NCBI GenBank assembly: GCA_020718205.1
Contig: DYSN01000003.1
Coordinates: 1 to 64,000, forward strand
DNA: 64,000 nt
Direction: 5' to 3'
Source: Draconibacterium orientale
Lineage (GTDB): Bacteria; Bacteroidota; Bacteroidia; Bacteroidales; UBA12170
Every line of letters begins with the position of its first letter. Position 1 is the first letter of the stretch. This document shows, in pieces, positions 25,853 through 34,601 of this stretch. The notes below the pieces were generated by a model. The model was not told the DNA's origin, searched no databases, and worked only from the letters and a program-made list of their open reading frames with translations. The position numbers and the translations under genes were made by a program.

Positions 25853-25880
25853 GCCCGGTTTTTAATCGGGCTTTTTCTTT
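25853..25880. terminator. Terminator overlapping the nhaA stop
   Basis: GCCCGGTT at 25853-25860 pairs with AATCGGGC at 25864-25871 (one G-T pair) around TTT, followed by TTTTTC on the plus strand. It ends the fibre-gene pair; the minus-strand nhaA stop codon (complement of 25862-25864) lies at its loop. Confidence 0.8.
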
Positions 25881-27169
25881 TTATAGGTTAAGTTAAGGAA
25901 TAGCAAACCTGCTATGGCAGCAATAATCGAAGCCGAGAAAATCCCCACTTTCGCCATCTGAATAAGCTTATCGTCGCTAAAGGCCAGCTCAGCCACAAAA
26001 ATACTCATGGTGAAACCAATACCACCGAGCATCGAAACCCCAAAGATTTCTTTCCATTTTGTCCCTTGGGGCAATGTGGCTATTTTCATTTTAACTGCAA
26101 GCCACGATAGTCCTGTGATACCAATAGTTTTTCCCAAAACCAAACCCCCAATAATACCCAGTGATACTGAACTAAAAAGTAAATCAGTAATTTTTCCTTC
26201 AATCCGTATTCCGGCATTGGCAAGGGCAAACAACGGCAAGATAAAAAACGAAGTGATGGGATGAAGTGCATGCTCCAGCTTCTGGAGCGGAGTATGAGCG
26301 TCGTCGGCTATTTTATCTATATCGTCAATACAATGAGCTTGTTTATCGGTAAGCAAGGAAATATCGTTGGGCTCTTGTTTTGCAAATTTGTCTATTTTAA
26401 TTTTTACAAGACTAATAAATTGCGACTCATTAATTTTTGGGCGGGCTGGAATGGTGAGTGCAATTAATACTCCCGCAATTGTAGCATGTACTCCCGAAAA
26501 TAAAAATGAAATCCAAACGCCAAACAGCCCAACAAGGGCATAGAAAGCTGTTTTGCGAACGCCAAGCTTATTGGCCAAAATAAGAATTCCGATAAGCCCT
26601 CCTGCAATAAAAAGAAGCTCAGTTCTAATGCTTTCGGTATAAAAAATGGCAATAACAAGTATGGCTCCCAAATCGTCGGCAATGGCCAAAGCGGTTAGAA
26701 AGATTTTGATATTCACATTCACTTTTTCGCCCAGTAATGCCAATAATCCCAGTGCAAAAGCAATATCTGTAGCCATGGGAATTCCCCAGCCGGCACTGTA
26801 ACCGGCATTCGATGCATTAAAAATACTATAGATGATTGCAGGAACCAGCATTCCGCCAATGGCTGCAATAATGGGCAACGAAGCTTTTTTCATGCTCGAC
26901 AATTCGCCACCCATAATCTCCCGTTTAATTTCAAGCCCCACCGTGAAGAAAAAAATGGCCATTAACCCATCGTTGATCCAATGGGCAATGCTATGCGACA
27001 AAACGAAATCTCCTGCTGAGAAACCTATTTTTAAATCGTGCCAGAAATGATGATACGATTCCGACGAATTGGCCCAAACCAAGGCTGCAATAGTCGAAAT
27101 GATTAAAAGTATTCCCCCAAGGCTTTCTTCCTTTATATAGTTTTTAATGCTAAAATTGTTCTGGCTCAT
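25862..27169 (-). CDS. nhaA: Na+/H+ antiporter NhaA
   Basis: NhaA expels Na+ (or Li+) in exchange for protons across the inner membrane and controls internal pH and salt. The 435-residue protein has about 12 membrane helices. The ion-binding Asp pair is present in TALAIADDLGAI at about residue 165, and the helix IV unwound region is represented by MATDIAFALGLLALLG. FALANAGI near residue 310 marks the region of the conserved Lys helix. A hydrophilic loop of about 45 residues around 255-300 (rich in Asp/Lys) is longer than in the E. coli protein. NhaA fits a marine or saline habitat. Confidence 0.96.
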   Translation of the reverse strand: MSQNNFSIKNYIKEESLGGILLIISTIAALVWANSSESYHHFWHDLKIGFSAGDFVLSHSIAHWINDGLMAIFFFTVGLEIKREIMGGELSSMKKASLPIIAAIGGMLVPAIIYSIFNASNAGYSAGWGIPMATDIAFALGLLALLGEKVNVNIKIFLTALAIADDLGAILVIAIFYTESIRTELLFIAGGLIGILILANKLGVRKTAFYALVGLFGVWISFLFSGVHATIAGVLIALTIPARPKINESQFISLVKIKIDKFAKQEPNDISLLTDKQAHCIDDIDKIADDAHTPLQKLEHALHPITSFFILPLFALANAGIRIEGKITDLLFSSVSLGIIGGLVLGKTIGITGLSWLAVKMKIATLPQGTKWKEIFGVSMLGGIGFTMSIFVAELAFSDDKLIQMAKVGIFSASIIAAIAGLLFLNLTYKKKKPD

Positions 27170-27207
27170 TGTTATTTTGTTTAAATCTGCCTATTATTGC
27201 AAAAAAA

Positions 27208-27237
27208 CAAAAATAGGTTTTATGAGATTAATTTCAA
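27208..27237 (-). promoter_or_regulatory. Predicted nhaA promoter
   Basis: On the minus strand, TTG (complement of 27235-27237) stands 19 bases from TATTTTTG (complement of 27208-27215), a full consensus match. The plus-strand DUF4136 start codon at 27222 lies in its spacer, so the two divergent units overlap. Confidence 0.6.
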
Positions 27238-27935
27238 CTATATTTAATGTTATTTTATTAGGACTGAGTCTGTCATCATGCTACAAAGAAGAATCAGTGG
27301 CGTTGGATGAGTACGATGTCACCCTCACATATTACGATACCGATTTCGATTTTAAAAGCTATAAAACATTTACTGTCAGGGATTCGGTTATGCTTTATTC
27401 CGATTATCTCACCGAAAGCCAAATCAATGGTTTCTATACCCAGGGAGTATCGAATTCCGTAAGGCAAGAAATTGTTAACAAGTTTAAAAGCATGGGTTAT
27501 AGCGAGGTTTTAGAGAGTGAAAATCCTGATTTTATGATAAATCCTACCATTTCGCTTCTCGAACAGACCAATGTGTATTATAATTGGTGGTGGGATTATC
27601 CTGGTTATTGGGGCTGGTACGGCGACTGGTATTATAAAAATTCGACTTATTATTATCCACCATACTGGGGTTGGTATCCCGGCTTTACTGTTTCTTATTA
27701 TAGCTATAGAACAGGTTCATTAGTTATGGAAATGGTTGATGGAGAAAGTGTTGAAACCTATAGAACATGGCTCGAAAATGGAGGCCCCGAAACAAATAGC
27801 GAAGCCCCCGAGATTATTTTCCGCTGGATTGCCCAAATTGATGGAATAGTGGATGAGTCCACCAATTACAACGGAGAAAGAACTCAAAGAGGTTTTAATG
27901 AAGCATTTAATCAATCACCCTATTTGCAGAAATAG
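27222..27935 (+). CDS. DUF4136 family lipoprotein
   Basis: From the ATG at 27222 the protein has 237 residues and a lipoprotein signal ending LGLSLSSC. The longer frame to 27147 has no reason to be used and would overlap nhaA. The DUF4136 domain shows its usual pattern: DYDTDFDFKSYKTF-like segments near the start, NSVRQEIVNKFKSMGYSE in the middle, and a final RWIAQIDGIVDES. A Trp/Tyr-rich stretch (about 125-160, WWWDYPGYWGWYGDWYY) is also typical. The role is unknown. An outer-membrane protein follows 13 bases downstream and is probably co-transcribed. Confidence 0.85.
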   Translation: MRLISTIFNVILLGLSLSSCYKEESVALDEYDVTLTYYDTDFDFKSYKTFTVRDSVMLYSDYLTESQINGFYTQGVSNSVRQEIVNKFKSMGYSEVLESENPDFMINPTISLLEQTNVYYNWWWDYPGYWGWYGDWYYKNSTYYYPPYWGWYPGFTVSYYSYRTGSLVMEMVDGESVETYRTWLENGGPETNSEAPEIIFRWIAQIDGIVDESTNYNGERTQRGFNEAFNQSPYLQK

Positions 27936-27948
27936 ATAAATTTTAACA

Positions 27949-28599
27949 ATGAAAAAATCAATAGCACTTTTATTCATCATTATAGCTTTAGCCTGGGTGA
28001 ATCCAGTAGATGCCCAGGAGCCTGACAAAAGCGGTTTTATTAGAACCTATGCTAAGCCAGGCGGCCTTTTATCGTTCGAATGGATTATCTCTATGCCTTC
28101 TGGCGACATGAAAAAGGAGTTTATAAGCAAAACTTCTACCCGCGGATTTGCTATCGAGTATCGATATATGTTCGATTCGCCAATTAGTGTGGGAGCTGGC
28201 TTCAGTTGGCAGGCATTCTATGAGAAAAAAGAACGAGCCACCTATGAATTCGAAGGAGGTGCCATGACTACCACGCGTTTCAACTATCTCTATAGCTTCC
28301 CCATTTTTGTTAATGCTCATTACTATCCAATTAAGAACGAGATATTTCTGCCATTTGTCGGTATCAATTTAGGTATGTTTAATTTGGATAAAAAAGATCA
28401 GGTAGGCCAGTTTACAGTAGACGACAACAGTTGGCAATTTGGTTTTCAACCGGAAATTGGTACAGTAATTCAGCTGAGCCCGGGCTCCGGTCTGGGGTTT
28501 ATTGTGAAAGGCAAATACACTTACATTCTCTACAACGAAGGAATCTATAACAATATCAGCCACTTTGATATTCATGTTGGCGCAACTTTTGTATTCTAA
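27949..28599 (+). CDS. Outer-membrane beta-barrel protein
   Basis: A 216-residue exported protein with a signal peptide ending VNPVDAQ. The body consists of alternating amphipathic strands (for example GFAIEYRYMFDSPISVGAGFS and a final VGATFVF), as in small OmpA/PorT-like barrels. The terminal Phe is standard for outer-membrane barrels. It is second in an apparent operon with the DUF4136 lipoprotein. I assign no transport or enzyme role. Confidence 0.75.
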   Translation: MKKSIALLFIIIALAWVNPVDAQEPDKSGFIRTYAKPGGLLSFEWIISMPSGDMKKEFISKTSTRGFAIEYRYMFDSPISVGAGFSWQAFYEKKERATYEFEGGAMTTTRFNYLYSFPIFVNAHYYPIKNEIFLPFVGINLGMFNLDKKDQVGQFTVDDNSWQFGFQPEIGTVIQLSPGSGLGFIVKGKYTYILYNEGIYNNISHFDIHVGATFVF

Positions 28600-28668
28600 T
28601 TGAATAGAAGCGACTGACTACTGTGAGTCATTTTGAGCCCTTTTTTGTTCATTATGAGTTCCATCAGG

Positions 28669-28697
28669 TTGGTATTCGTCAAGTTTTACTAAATTTG
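28669..28697 (+). promoter_or_regulatory. Predicted promoter of the histidine kinase gene
   Basis: TTG at 28669-28671, an 18-base spacer and TAAATTTG at 28690-28697 match the Bacteroidetes consensus. Transcription near 28704 would give a leader of about 95 bases before the ATG at 28799. Confidence 0.5.
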
Positions 28698-28798
28698 TTG
28701 GGAATCAATTGCTCTGACAGGCATATGATTTCAATTATGATATAATATAGCCATAGTGGTTAAAACAAATGGGCAAAACAAGAGAGAAAAGCGATTAG

Positions 28799-31700
28799 AT
28801 GAAAATAAACCTGAGTAAATATCAATCTATATTCTTAGCGATTATCTTTATTTCCATCACCATTACTTATTTCATTTTGGGGGCTGGAATCAATTTGCCC
28901 AATCGGCAAGCCGCTGCCAATATAGAACAAACTCTCGCACAGGATAAAACTGTAGTTGAAGGAATTCTGAAGGATTTACAGGAGTTGCTGCTCACCAACG
29001 GCGAAAAAGCCCTTCTCTACAAAGCCATTGAATATCAAAATAAGTACGATTCGCGCTTTGCCTTTGCTCTATACAAATCGGGGGAGTTGAAAAGCTGGAC
29101 CAACAATCATATTGCTTTCCCATCGCATTTGAGCGACTTGAAATATAACCAGTTACAAAAATTGGGCTCGGCTCAGGTAATAAACAACCAGCAATCTTTT
29201 ATCCATTTTACTTTGGTGGGGGCTCAAATCGTTGGTAATCAATATCCCTGGGAGAATGAGTTTTTACAGTCGGGTTTGGCTTCATATTTTCAAATACCGG
29301 GCGAAGTGCATATTACCGAAACGCAGGGACAAGCCGTTAACGATTCCAGCGGAAAATGCCTTTTTTATGTTGAACCAGCTCAGGGACAGCCTTTTAAAAG
29401 TAAAAACTTCTGGACATTCTTTTTGTTTCTTGGATCGGTTTATTTTCTTTCTCTATGGCTCACAAGTCTGCTTAAACCCCGGAGTTCGAAAAAGATATAT
29501 AGAAAACTATTCATTTTTCTGTTGGCAATGGTAGGTTGGTATTTACTTCATTTCTTGTTCAAAACACCAATGCTCCTTTTTCAGAATCAGATTTTTTCTC
29601 CTCTCACCTATGCCCTCTATTCTCATGATATTAACCTGGGAAATATTGTAGTTTGGAGTTGGATATTGCTCATTATCACCATATTCTATGTCCGCCATAT
29701 TCCAATAAGTCGCCCCAGATACTGGATGATGATAATCTATGTATCCATTCTTTTTATGGTTTATTATGGAATCATTTATCTGGTCGAAAGCTTAGTTTTC
29801 GATTCTCAGATTGTTTTCAATCTGTATGAGCCGGCATCTTTAAATCTATTGAGCTTTATGGTTTTAGGGGTTATCTTTATCCTTTTTCTTGTTTGGATAT
29901 TGGTGGCAAATCGCTGGATAGGCCAGTTTACTGTAATCCGAAAAGCTTCGCAGATATTTTGGACACTGATGGTTTTTGGGTTTTTATTGGCTCCGGCTCT
30001 TTTTGATCTTGATTCCGACAGATTTTGGCTGATTCAGCTCACTTTTAACGGGGTTTTGATTTTGGTTTTTTATCTTCAAAAAAGCAGCCGGAATCAGCGT
30101 TTTTTATGGGAAGCTTTGGCCTATCTGGCTCTTATGACGATTTCACTAACGCTACTCATGAACCAGCTGATCGATGTCCGTGAAAAAAGAATCAGAGAAA
30201 CTGCCGCTTTAAAACTCAATCTCATCAACGATCCTTTGCTCGAAGAGCATTTTATTTCGAGTATTCCCGCACTTCAAAAGGATGAAAAACTGCTGGCACT
30301 CACCAAAGGAGAAAACGCTGAAATGCCCGACGATAGCCTGGTTCAGCATATCACTTCTAAGTATTTCAGGTCGTTTTTGCATCAATACAATGTCAATCTC
30401 ATTCATTGTAACCAGGAAAGTGTAATAACTGTGTTGCCCGATAATTTTGAAACATCTTGCTACGCGTATTTCGACCACAGAGCCGACAGCGCCCTGGTAA
30501 CCATAAAACCCGACACGCTTTTCCTGCTCGAATCTTCTTTTCAATATCATAATTATGTGGGACGAATATCGCTCAACGACCGCGAAGGAAACACTTCAAG
30601 CATCTTTATAGAGTTTGTGACCAAGCTCAAATCGAAAGAAAAAGGGCTTCCTGCTTTACTCGAAAAAAATGCTGGCGCCGAAAGCAATCTCAAGCGCAAT
30701 TGTAGCTGGGCTTCCTATAGCGATGGGGTGTTGGCAGAGCGCTTTGGCAAATTCGACTATAAACAGAAATTTAAAGACTATAACTTCCCCCAATCCACCA
30801 ACGATTTTACCGAATACAATAACTACAATCATTATATTTTTTCTGTTAGCCGGGAAAGCGCATTTATTTTAAGTCTCGAGAATCCAAATCTCCTTCAAAA
30901 GCTCTCTTCTTTCGCATTCATCATGTTGTATTTCAGCCTTCTGGCTTTTGTTTTTTATGCGCTTTTTAATCTTCAGGCTCTGCTGCTTTCCATCAGCAAT
31001 TTTCAGGGAAGGCTTCAGTATTCCATGATTTTATTGTTGCTGTTTTCGTTCATTTTAATAGGAATTTCGAGCCTCTATTATATCCGCTATCTTAATCAAA
31101 CTAAAAACTACGATAACCTTATGGAGAAAGCCCATTCGGTATTGATTGAGCTGGAACATAAACTGGGTGGCAAGAAACAGTTTACCCCCGACGATTTATT
31201 GATGATAGAAGGGTTGCTTTTTAAGTTTTCCGACGTCTTTTTTACCGATATTATTCTCTACAATCAAAAGGGGGAGATGATAGCCAGCAGCCGGCCCGAA
31301 ATTTTCGAAACAGGCCTTCTTGCTGAACGAATGAATGCGGAAGCTTACTACGATTTGAGCGCACTCAAAAACTCTTTCTTTATTCAGGAAGAGTCTATAG
31401 GATCGCAGAAATATCTTTCGGCCTATCTACCCTTTCAAAATCAGGGCAATATGGCTTTTGCTTATCTCAATTTGCCCTATTTCACTAAACAATATGAGCT
31501 CGAAAATGAGTTTTCGGGGTTCATTGTTACTTTTTTGAATATCTATATTTTTCTTCTCATCATAGCAATAACTACTACAGTTCTCATTAGCAGATATTTA
31601 AGTAAGCCGCTGAAAATGATTAAAGAGAAAATCAAGCAGTTGAATTTACAAAATCAAAACGAGAAAATTGAGTGGAATAAGCAGGATGAAATAGGGGAGC

Positions 31701-32437
31701 TGATAAAGGAGTACAATCGAATGGTCGACGAGTTGAGCCGCAGTGCGCAGGAATTGGCTCTCAATCAGCGCGAATCGGCCTGGCGCGAAATGGCTCAACA
31801 GATTGCCCACGAAATAAAAAACCCACTCACGCCCATGAAGCTGAATGTTCAATACTTAGTGAAAGCCTGGGATGACAAAGTGGATGATTATGAATGGAGA
31901 ATGAAGAAAATAGCCCGGGGGCTGGAAGAGCAAATAGACGTTCTAACTCAGATTTCGGGCCAGTTTAGCACTTTTGCAGCCATCGATCGCATTCAACCCG
32001 AGTTACTCCCGCTGCAATCTGTTATAAACGATGTGGAATTCATTTTTCACAACGAGGGAAGCATAGTTTTTATTCAGGATTTCCCATCGAAGGATATCTT
32101 GGTTCTTGCTGATAAAAGTCAGATAATCAGAGTATTCAATAATTTGTATAAAAATGCAGTTCAAGCCATTTCGCCCGACCAGAAGGGGGAAATAATATCC
32201 AAAATAACCATCTCCGGACCCGATGTTGAAATCTCCATAACCGATAATGGCTGTGGCATGGCCGACGATGCGCTGTTGAGAATATTTGAGCCCAGATTCA
32301 CTACCAAAACCGGAGGTATGGGTCTTGGCCTGGCTTTGGTGAAAAAAATGCTCGAAAATGCCAATAGTAAAATATCGGTTCAATCAATAAAAGGAAGTGG
32401 TACTACTTTTACCATCAAACTTCCAATGGCAAAATAG
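28799..32437 (+). CDS. Large membrane sensor histidine kinase (NtrY-like)
   Basis: The 1212-residue protein is far longer than most histidine kinases. It has a membrane helix at about residues 10-30, a first extracytoplasmic region to about 200, a polytopic block of about eight helices (about 205-465), a second extracytoplasmic domain to about 690, two more helices (about 695-760), a third sensor segment, and a helix at about 905-925 leading into a HAMP-like linker. The phosphoacceptor is His1004 in QQIAHEIKNPLTPMK. The ATPase domain has KNAVQAIS (N box), DNGCGMADD (G1) and GGMGLGLALVKKM (G2). No response regulator is adjacent, so it is an orphan. The signal is unknown. Confidence 0.9.
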   Translation: MKINLSKYQSIFLAIIFISITITYFILGAGINLPNRQAAANIEQTLAQDKTVVEGILKDLQELLLTNGEKALLYKAIEYQNKYDSRFAFALYKSGELKSWTNNHIAFPSHLSDLKYNQLQKLGSAQVINNQQSFIHFTLVGAQIVGNQYPWENEFLQSGLASYFQIPGEVHITETQGQAVNDSSGKCLFYVEPAQGQPFKSKNFWTFFLFLGSVYFLSLWLTSLLKPRSSKKIYRKLFIFLLAMVGWYLLHFLFKTPMLLFQNQIFSPLTYALYSHDINLGNIVVWSWILLIITIFYVRHIPISRPRYWMMIIYVSILFMVYYGIIYLVESLVFDSQIVFNLYEPASLNLLSFMVLGVIFILFLVWILVANRWIGQFTVIRKASQIFWTLMVFGFLLAPALFDLDSDRFWLIQLTFNGVLILVFYLQKSSRNQRFLWEALAYLALMTISLTLLMNQLIDVREKRIRETAALKLNLINDPLLEEHFISSIPALQKDEKLLALTKGENAEMPDDSLVQHITSKYFRSFLHQYNVNLIHCNQESVITVLPDNFETSCYAYFDHRADSALVTIKPDTLFLLESSFQYHNYVGRISLNDREGNTSSIFIEFVTKLKSKEKGLPALLEKNAGAESNLKRNCSWASYSDGVLAERFGKFDYKQKFKDYNFPQSTNDFTEYNNYNHYIFSVSRESAFILSLENPNLLQKLSSFAFIMLYFSLLAFVFYALFNLQALLLSISNFQGRLQYSMILLLLFSFILIGISSLYYIRYLNQTKNYDNLMEKAHSVLIELEHKLGGKKQFTPDDLLMIEGLLFKFSDVFFTDIILYNQKGEMIASSRPEIFETGLLAERMNAEAYYDLSALKNSFFIQEESIGSQKYLSAYLPFQNQGNMAFAYLNLPYFTKQYELENEFSGFIVTFLNIYIFLLIIAITTTVLISRYLSKPLKMIKEKIKQLNLQNQNEKIEWNKQDEIGELIKEYNRMVDELSRSAQELALNQRESAWREMAQQIAHEIKNPLTPMKLNVQYLVKAWDDKVDDYEWRMKKIARGLEEQIDVLTQISGQFSTFAAIDRIQPELLPLQSVINDVEFIFHNEGSIVFIQDFPSKDILVLADKSQIIRVFNNLYKNAVQAISPDQKGEIISKITISGPDVEISITDNGCGMADDALLRIFEPRFTTKTGGMGLGLALVKKMLENANSKISVQSIKGSGTTFTIKLPMAK

Positions 32438-32441
32438 ACAG

Positions 32442-33893
32442 TTAATTCTCGAAAAACTCTTCTTTAAAATTCATCAGATATACTTTTCTTGTGGCTCGTG
32501 TAAGTGCTGTGTAAAGCCATCGCCCATATTCCACATCCAAGGTGTCGTTGGGTATCCAGGGCTGTTCCAGAAATACCACATCCCACTGTCCGCCCTGCGT
32601 TTTGTGGCAGGTTAGGGCATTGGCATATTTTACCTGAAGGGCGTTAAAATAGCTATTGTTCTTCACCGCATCAACTCGGGCCTTTTTTGTGGTGAGGTCC
32701 TCGTAGTCTTTCATAATTTCATAAAAGAGCTCATTGTTTTTTTCATAGGTTAGCGATGGCCCTTCGGAGGTGAGGGTGTCTAAGAGTAAAACAACTTCAA
32801 TGGCCATTTCGTCGGGATAATCTACCATGCGCATTTCCACCTTCGCAAACTCAAATCCATAAAGCTCAATATACGATTTAACCTGTTGTATTTCAATAAT
32901 ATCGCCATTGGCAATAAACCCTGCCTGCGATTTCTCATCGAGCCAAAAATAGTTGTTTCGAACCACCATCAACAGGTCGCCTGCTTCAAGACGGCTTTCT
33001 TTAAAAAGGATTCTGTTCCTGATTTCGCGGTTAAAGATATTTGCGCGTTTATTGCTCCGGGTGATGGTGACCACATTTTCTTCGCCAAATTCCGAAATGC
33101 TCGAGTTTAATGCATCTTCCAGCTCAAATCCATCGAGCCTAACAATATCGCTAAAGCCTCTGAGTTCGAATAGGGGTTTGGTAATTTCCTGGCTGCGAAT
33201 CATATCTCTCAGCTTGGTGGCATTGTATAATATCCCCGATTCGGCTGCTTGTCTCACCACTTCTTTCAATTCATGCTCATAAAAAACAAATGGGATAAAA
33301 GAGAGTAGCTCATCTTTATTTAAAGCCGGACTCATGCTGATTCCAACAGGCGGAAGCTGCGCCACATCGCCAATGAGCATGAGTTGACAGTTTTGACCCG
33401 AATACACATACTCAATCAAATCCGACAGAATATCCTGATTTTGAAATACTTCATCGACCCCCGATCCCGAAATCATGGAGGCCTCATCCACAATAAACAA
33501 TGTGTTCACATGCAGATTTTCTTTCAGTCGGGTGGTCATGAATCCGCCCTTATCCATGGCAGTGAAGTAGATTTTTTTGTGAATGGTGAAGGCGGGTTTT
33601 TGGGCATAGGCCGATAACACTTTTGCAGCCCGACCCGTTGGTGCCAGTAATACCGTTCTTGATAGCAACAGCGGTAGCGTGACCACAAGCGATTGTACAA
33701 AACTAGTTTTTCCAGTTCCCGCATACCCCTTTAAAAGAAAGATTTTATCGGGAGATTGTTCTAAAGCAAAAAGAGCAAACTTTTCAAACAAAACCCTTTG
33801 ATCGTCAGTGGGTTGGTGAGGAAAGTTCTGAATTAAACTTTGTAAAACGTTTTGAAAATTATTCGATATGTTTTGCATAGCTGTTGATGGCAT
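32442..33893 (-). CDS. RecD-like superfamily 1 DNA helicase
   Basis: A 483-residue ATP-dependent helicase of the AAA_30/UvrD_C_2 type often annotated as an exodeoxyribonuclease V-like subunit. Walker A is GYAGTGKTSFVQ, Walker B is FIVDEASMI, motif III-like GDVAQLPPVG follows, and the C-terminal motif VI region is ALTCHKTQGGQWDVVF then YTALTRATRKVYL. RecB and RecC are not nearby, so it probably acts alone in repair or replication. The start may be ATG 33893 or ATG 33878 (MQNISNNF); nothing decides between them. It converges with the kinase gene, with only four bases between the stops. Confidence 0.9.
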   Translation of the reverse strand: MPSTAMQNISNNFQNVLQSLIQNFPHQPTDDQRVLFEKFALFALEQSPDKIFLLKGYAGTGKTSFVQSLVVTLPLLLSRTVLLAPTGRAAKVLSAYAQKPAFTIHKKIYFTAMDKGGFMTTRLKENLHVNTLFIVDEASMISGSGVDEVFQNQDILSDLIEYVYSGQNCQLMLIGDVAQLPPVGISMSPALNKDELLSFIPFVFYEHELKEVVRQAAESGILYNATKLRDMIRSQEITKPLFELRGFSDIVRLDGFELEDALNSSISEFGEENVVTITRSNKRANIFNREIRNRILFKESRLEAGDLLMVVRNNYFWLDEKSQAGFIANGDIIEIQQVKSYIELYGFEFAKVEMRMVDYPDEMAIEVVLLLDTLTSEGPSLTYEKNNELFYEIMKDYEDLTTKKARVDAVKNNSYFNALQVKYANALTCHKTQGGQWDVVFLEQPWIPNDTLDVEYGRWLYTALTRATRKVYLMNFKEEFFEN

Positions 33894-34065
33894 CAGTGGT
33901 GCAAGGTATTAATTTGCACAAATAGAACGGTTTCTTCCGAAATAATTTTCTTAACCCATTGGTTTTTCTAAATTCTTGAAAATCATTATAAAAACTGGGT
34001 GTTGATAAATAACAATAGCTTCTGTTGCATTTTTTTTTATCTTGCAGGCTGATAAAAACAGCGGA

Positions 34066-34599
34066 ATGCAAGTTCAAATTAAAAGAGAAAAGCCGAAGGA
34101 AATTGAGGAGATGAATTTGCTGTTCAGGATAGCTTTTGGACAGGCCACCCTTGGTCAACTGATTACTGAATTTCGAAATACAAATCAGTATATACCGGAG
34201 TTGTCGCGTATTGCACATATAAACGATCAGGTGATAGGGTCGGTAATTTGTTCCAGAGCCGAAATTACCAAAGGCCGCCGAATAATTCCATCAATCATTT
34301 TTGTTTCATTGGCTGTTTTACCTTCCTACCAAAATTTGGGTATAGGTATTCAACTGGTTTCCAATGCGCTGGCCAAAGCCGAGGAATTGGGCTATCAGTC
34401 GGTTTTTGTGTTAGGCCCCGAGTCTTATTTTGGTAGGTTTGGGTTTAAAAAGGCTTCCGGATTTGGTATCCTGAGTGGTTTGCCCTATCCGGAAGAAGAT
34501 TTTTTAGCCATGGAAATAATTTCTGGAGCATTGCAAAATGCATCGGGAAAGTTAAAAAGCAACCCACTCCTGCAAAAATTTCTCGCTTTTCACATGTAG
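34066..34599 (+). CDS. GNAT family N-acetyltransferase
   Basis: A 177-residue acetyltransferase from the ATG at 34066; the frame could be extended to a TTG at 34042, but no ribosome site supports it. The acetyl-CoA-binding region is LAVLPSYQNLGIGIQLVSNAL (motif A, Q-x-x-G-x-G/A variant), and VLGPESYFGRFGFKKASGFG is the typical YhbS-like end. The substrate is unknown. The gene ends two bases before the ppk stop on the opposite strand. Confidence 0.88.
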   Translation: MQVQIKREKPKEIEEMNLLFRIAFGQATLGQLITEFRNTNQYIPELSRIAHINDQVIGSVICSRAEITKGRRIIPSIIFVSLAVLPSYQNLGIGIQLVSNALAKAEELGYQSVFVLGPESYFGRFGFKKASGFGILSGLPYPEEDFLAMEIISGALQNASGKLKSNPLLQKFLAFHM

Positions 34600-34601
34600 C
34601 T

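Noticed and set aside
33859-34218. Minus-strand frame of 119 residues upstream of the helicase
   Set aside because: It lies antisense to the GNAT gene, which has clear acetyl-CoA-binding motifs; the frame is Ser/Asn/Leu-rich noise.
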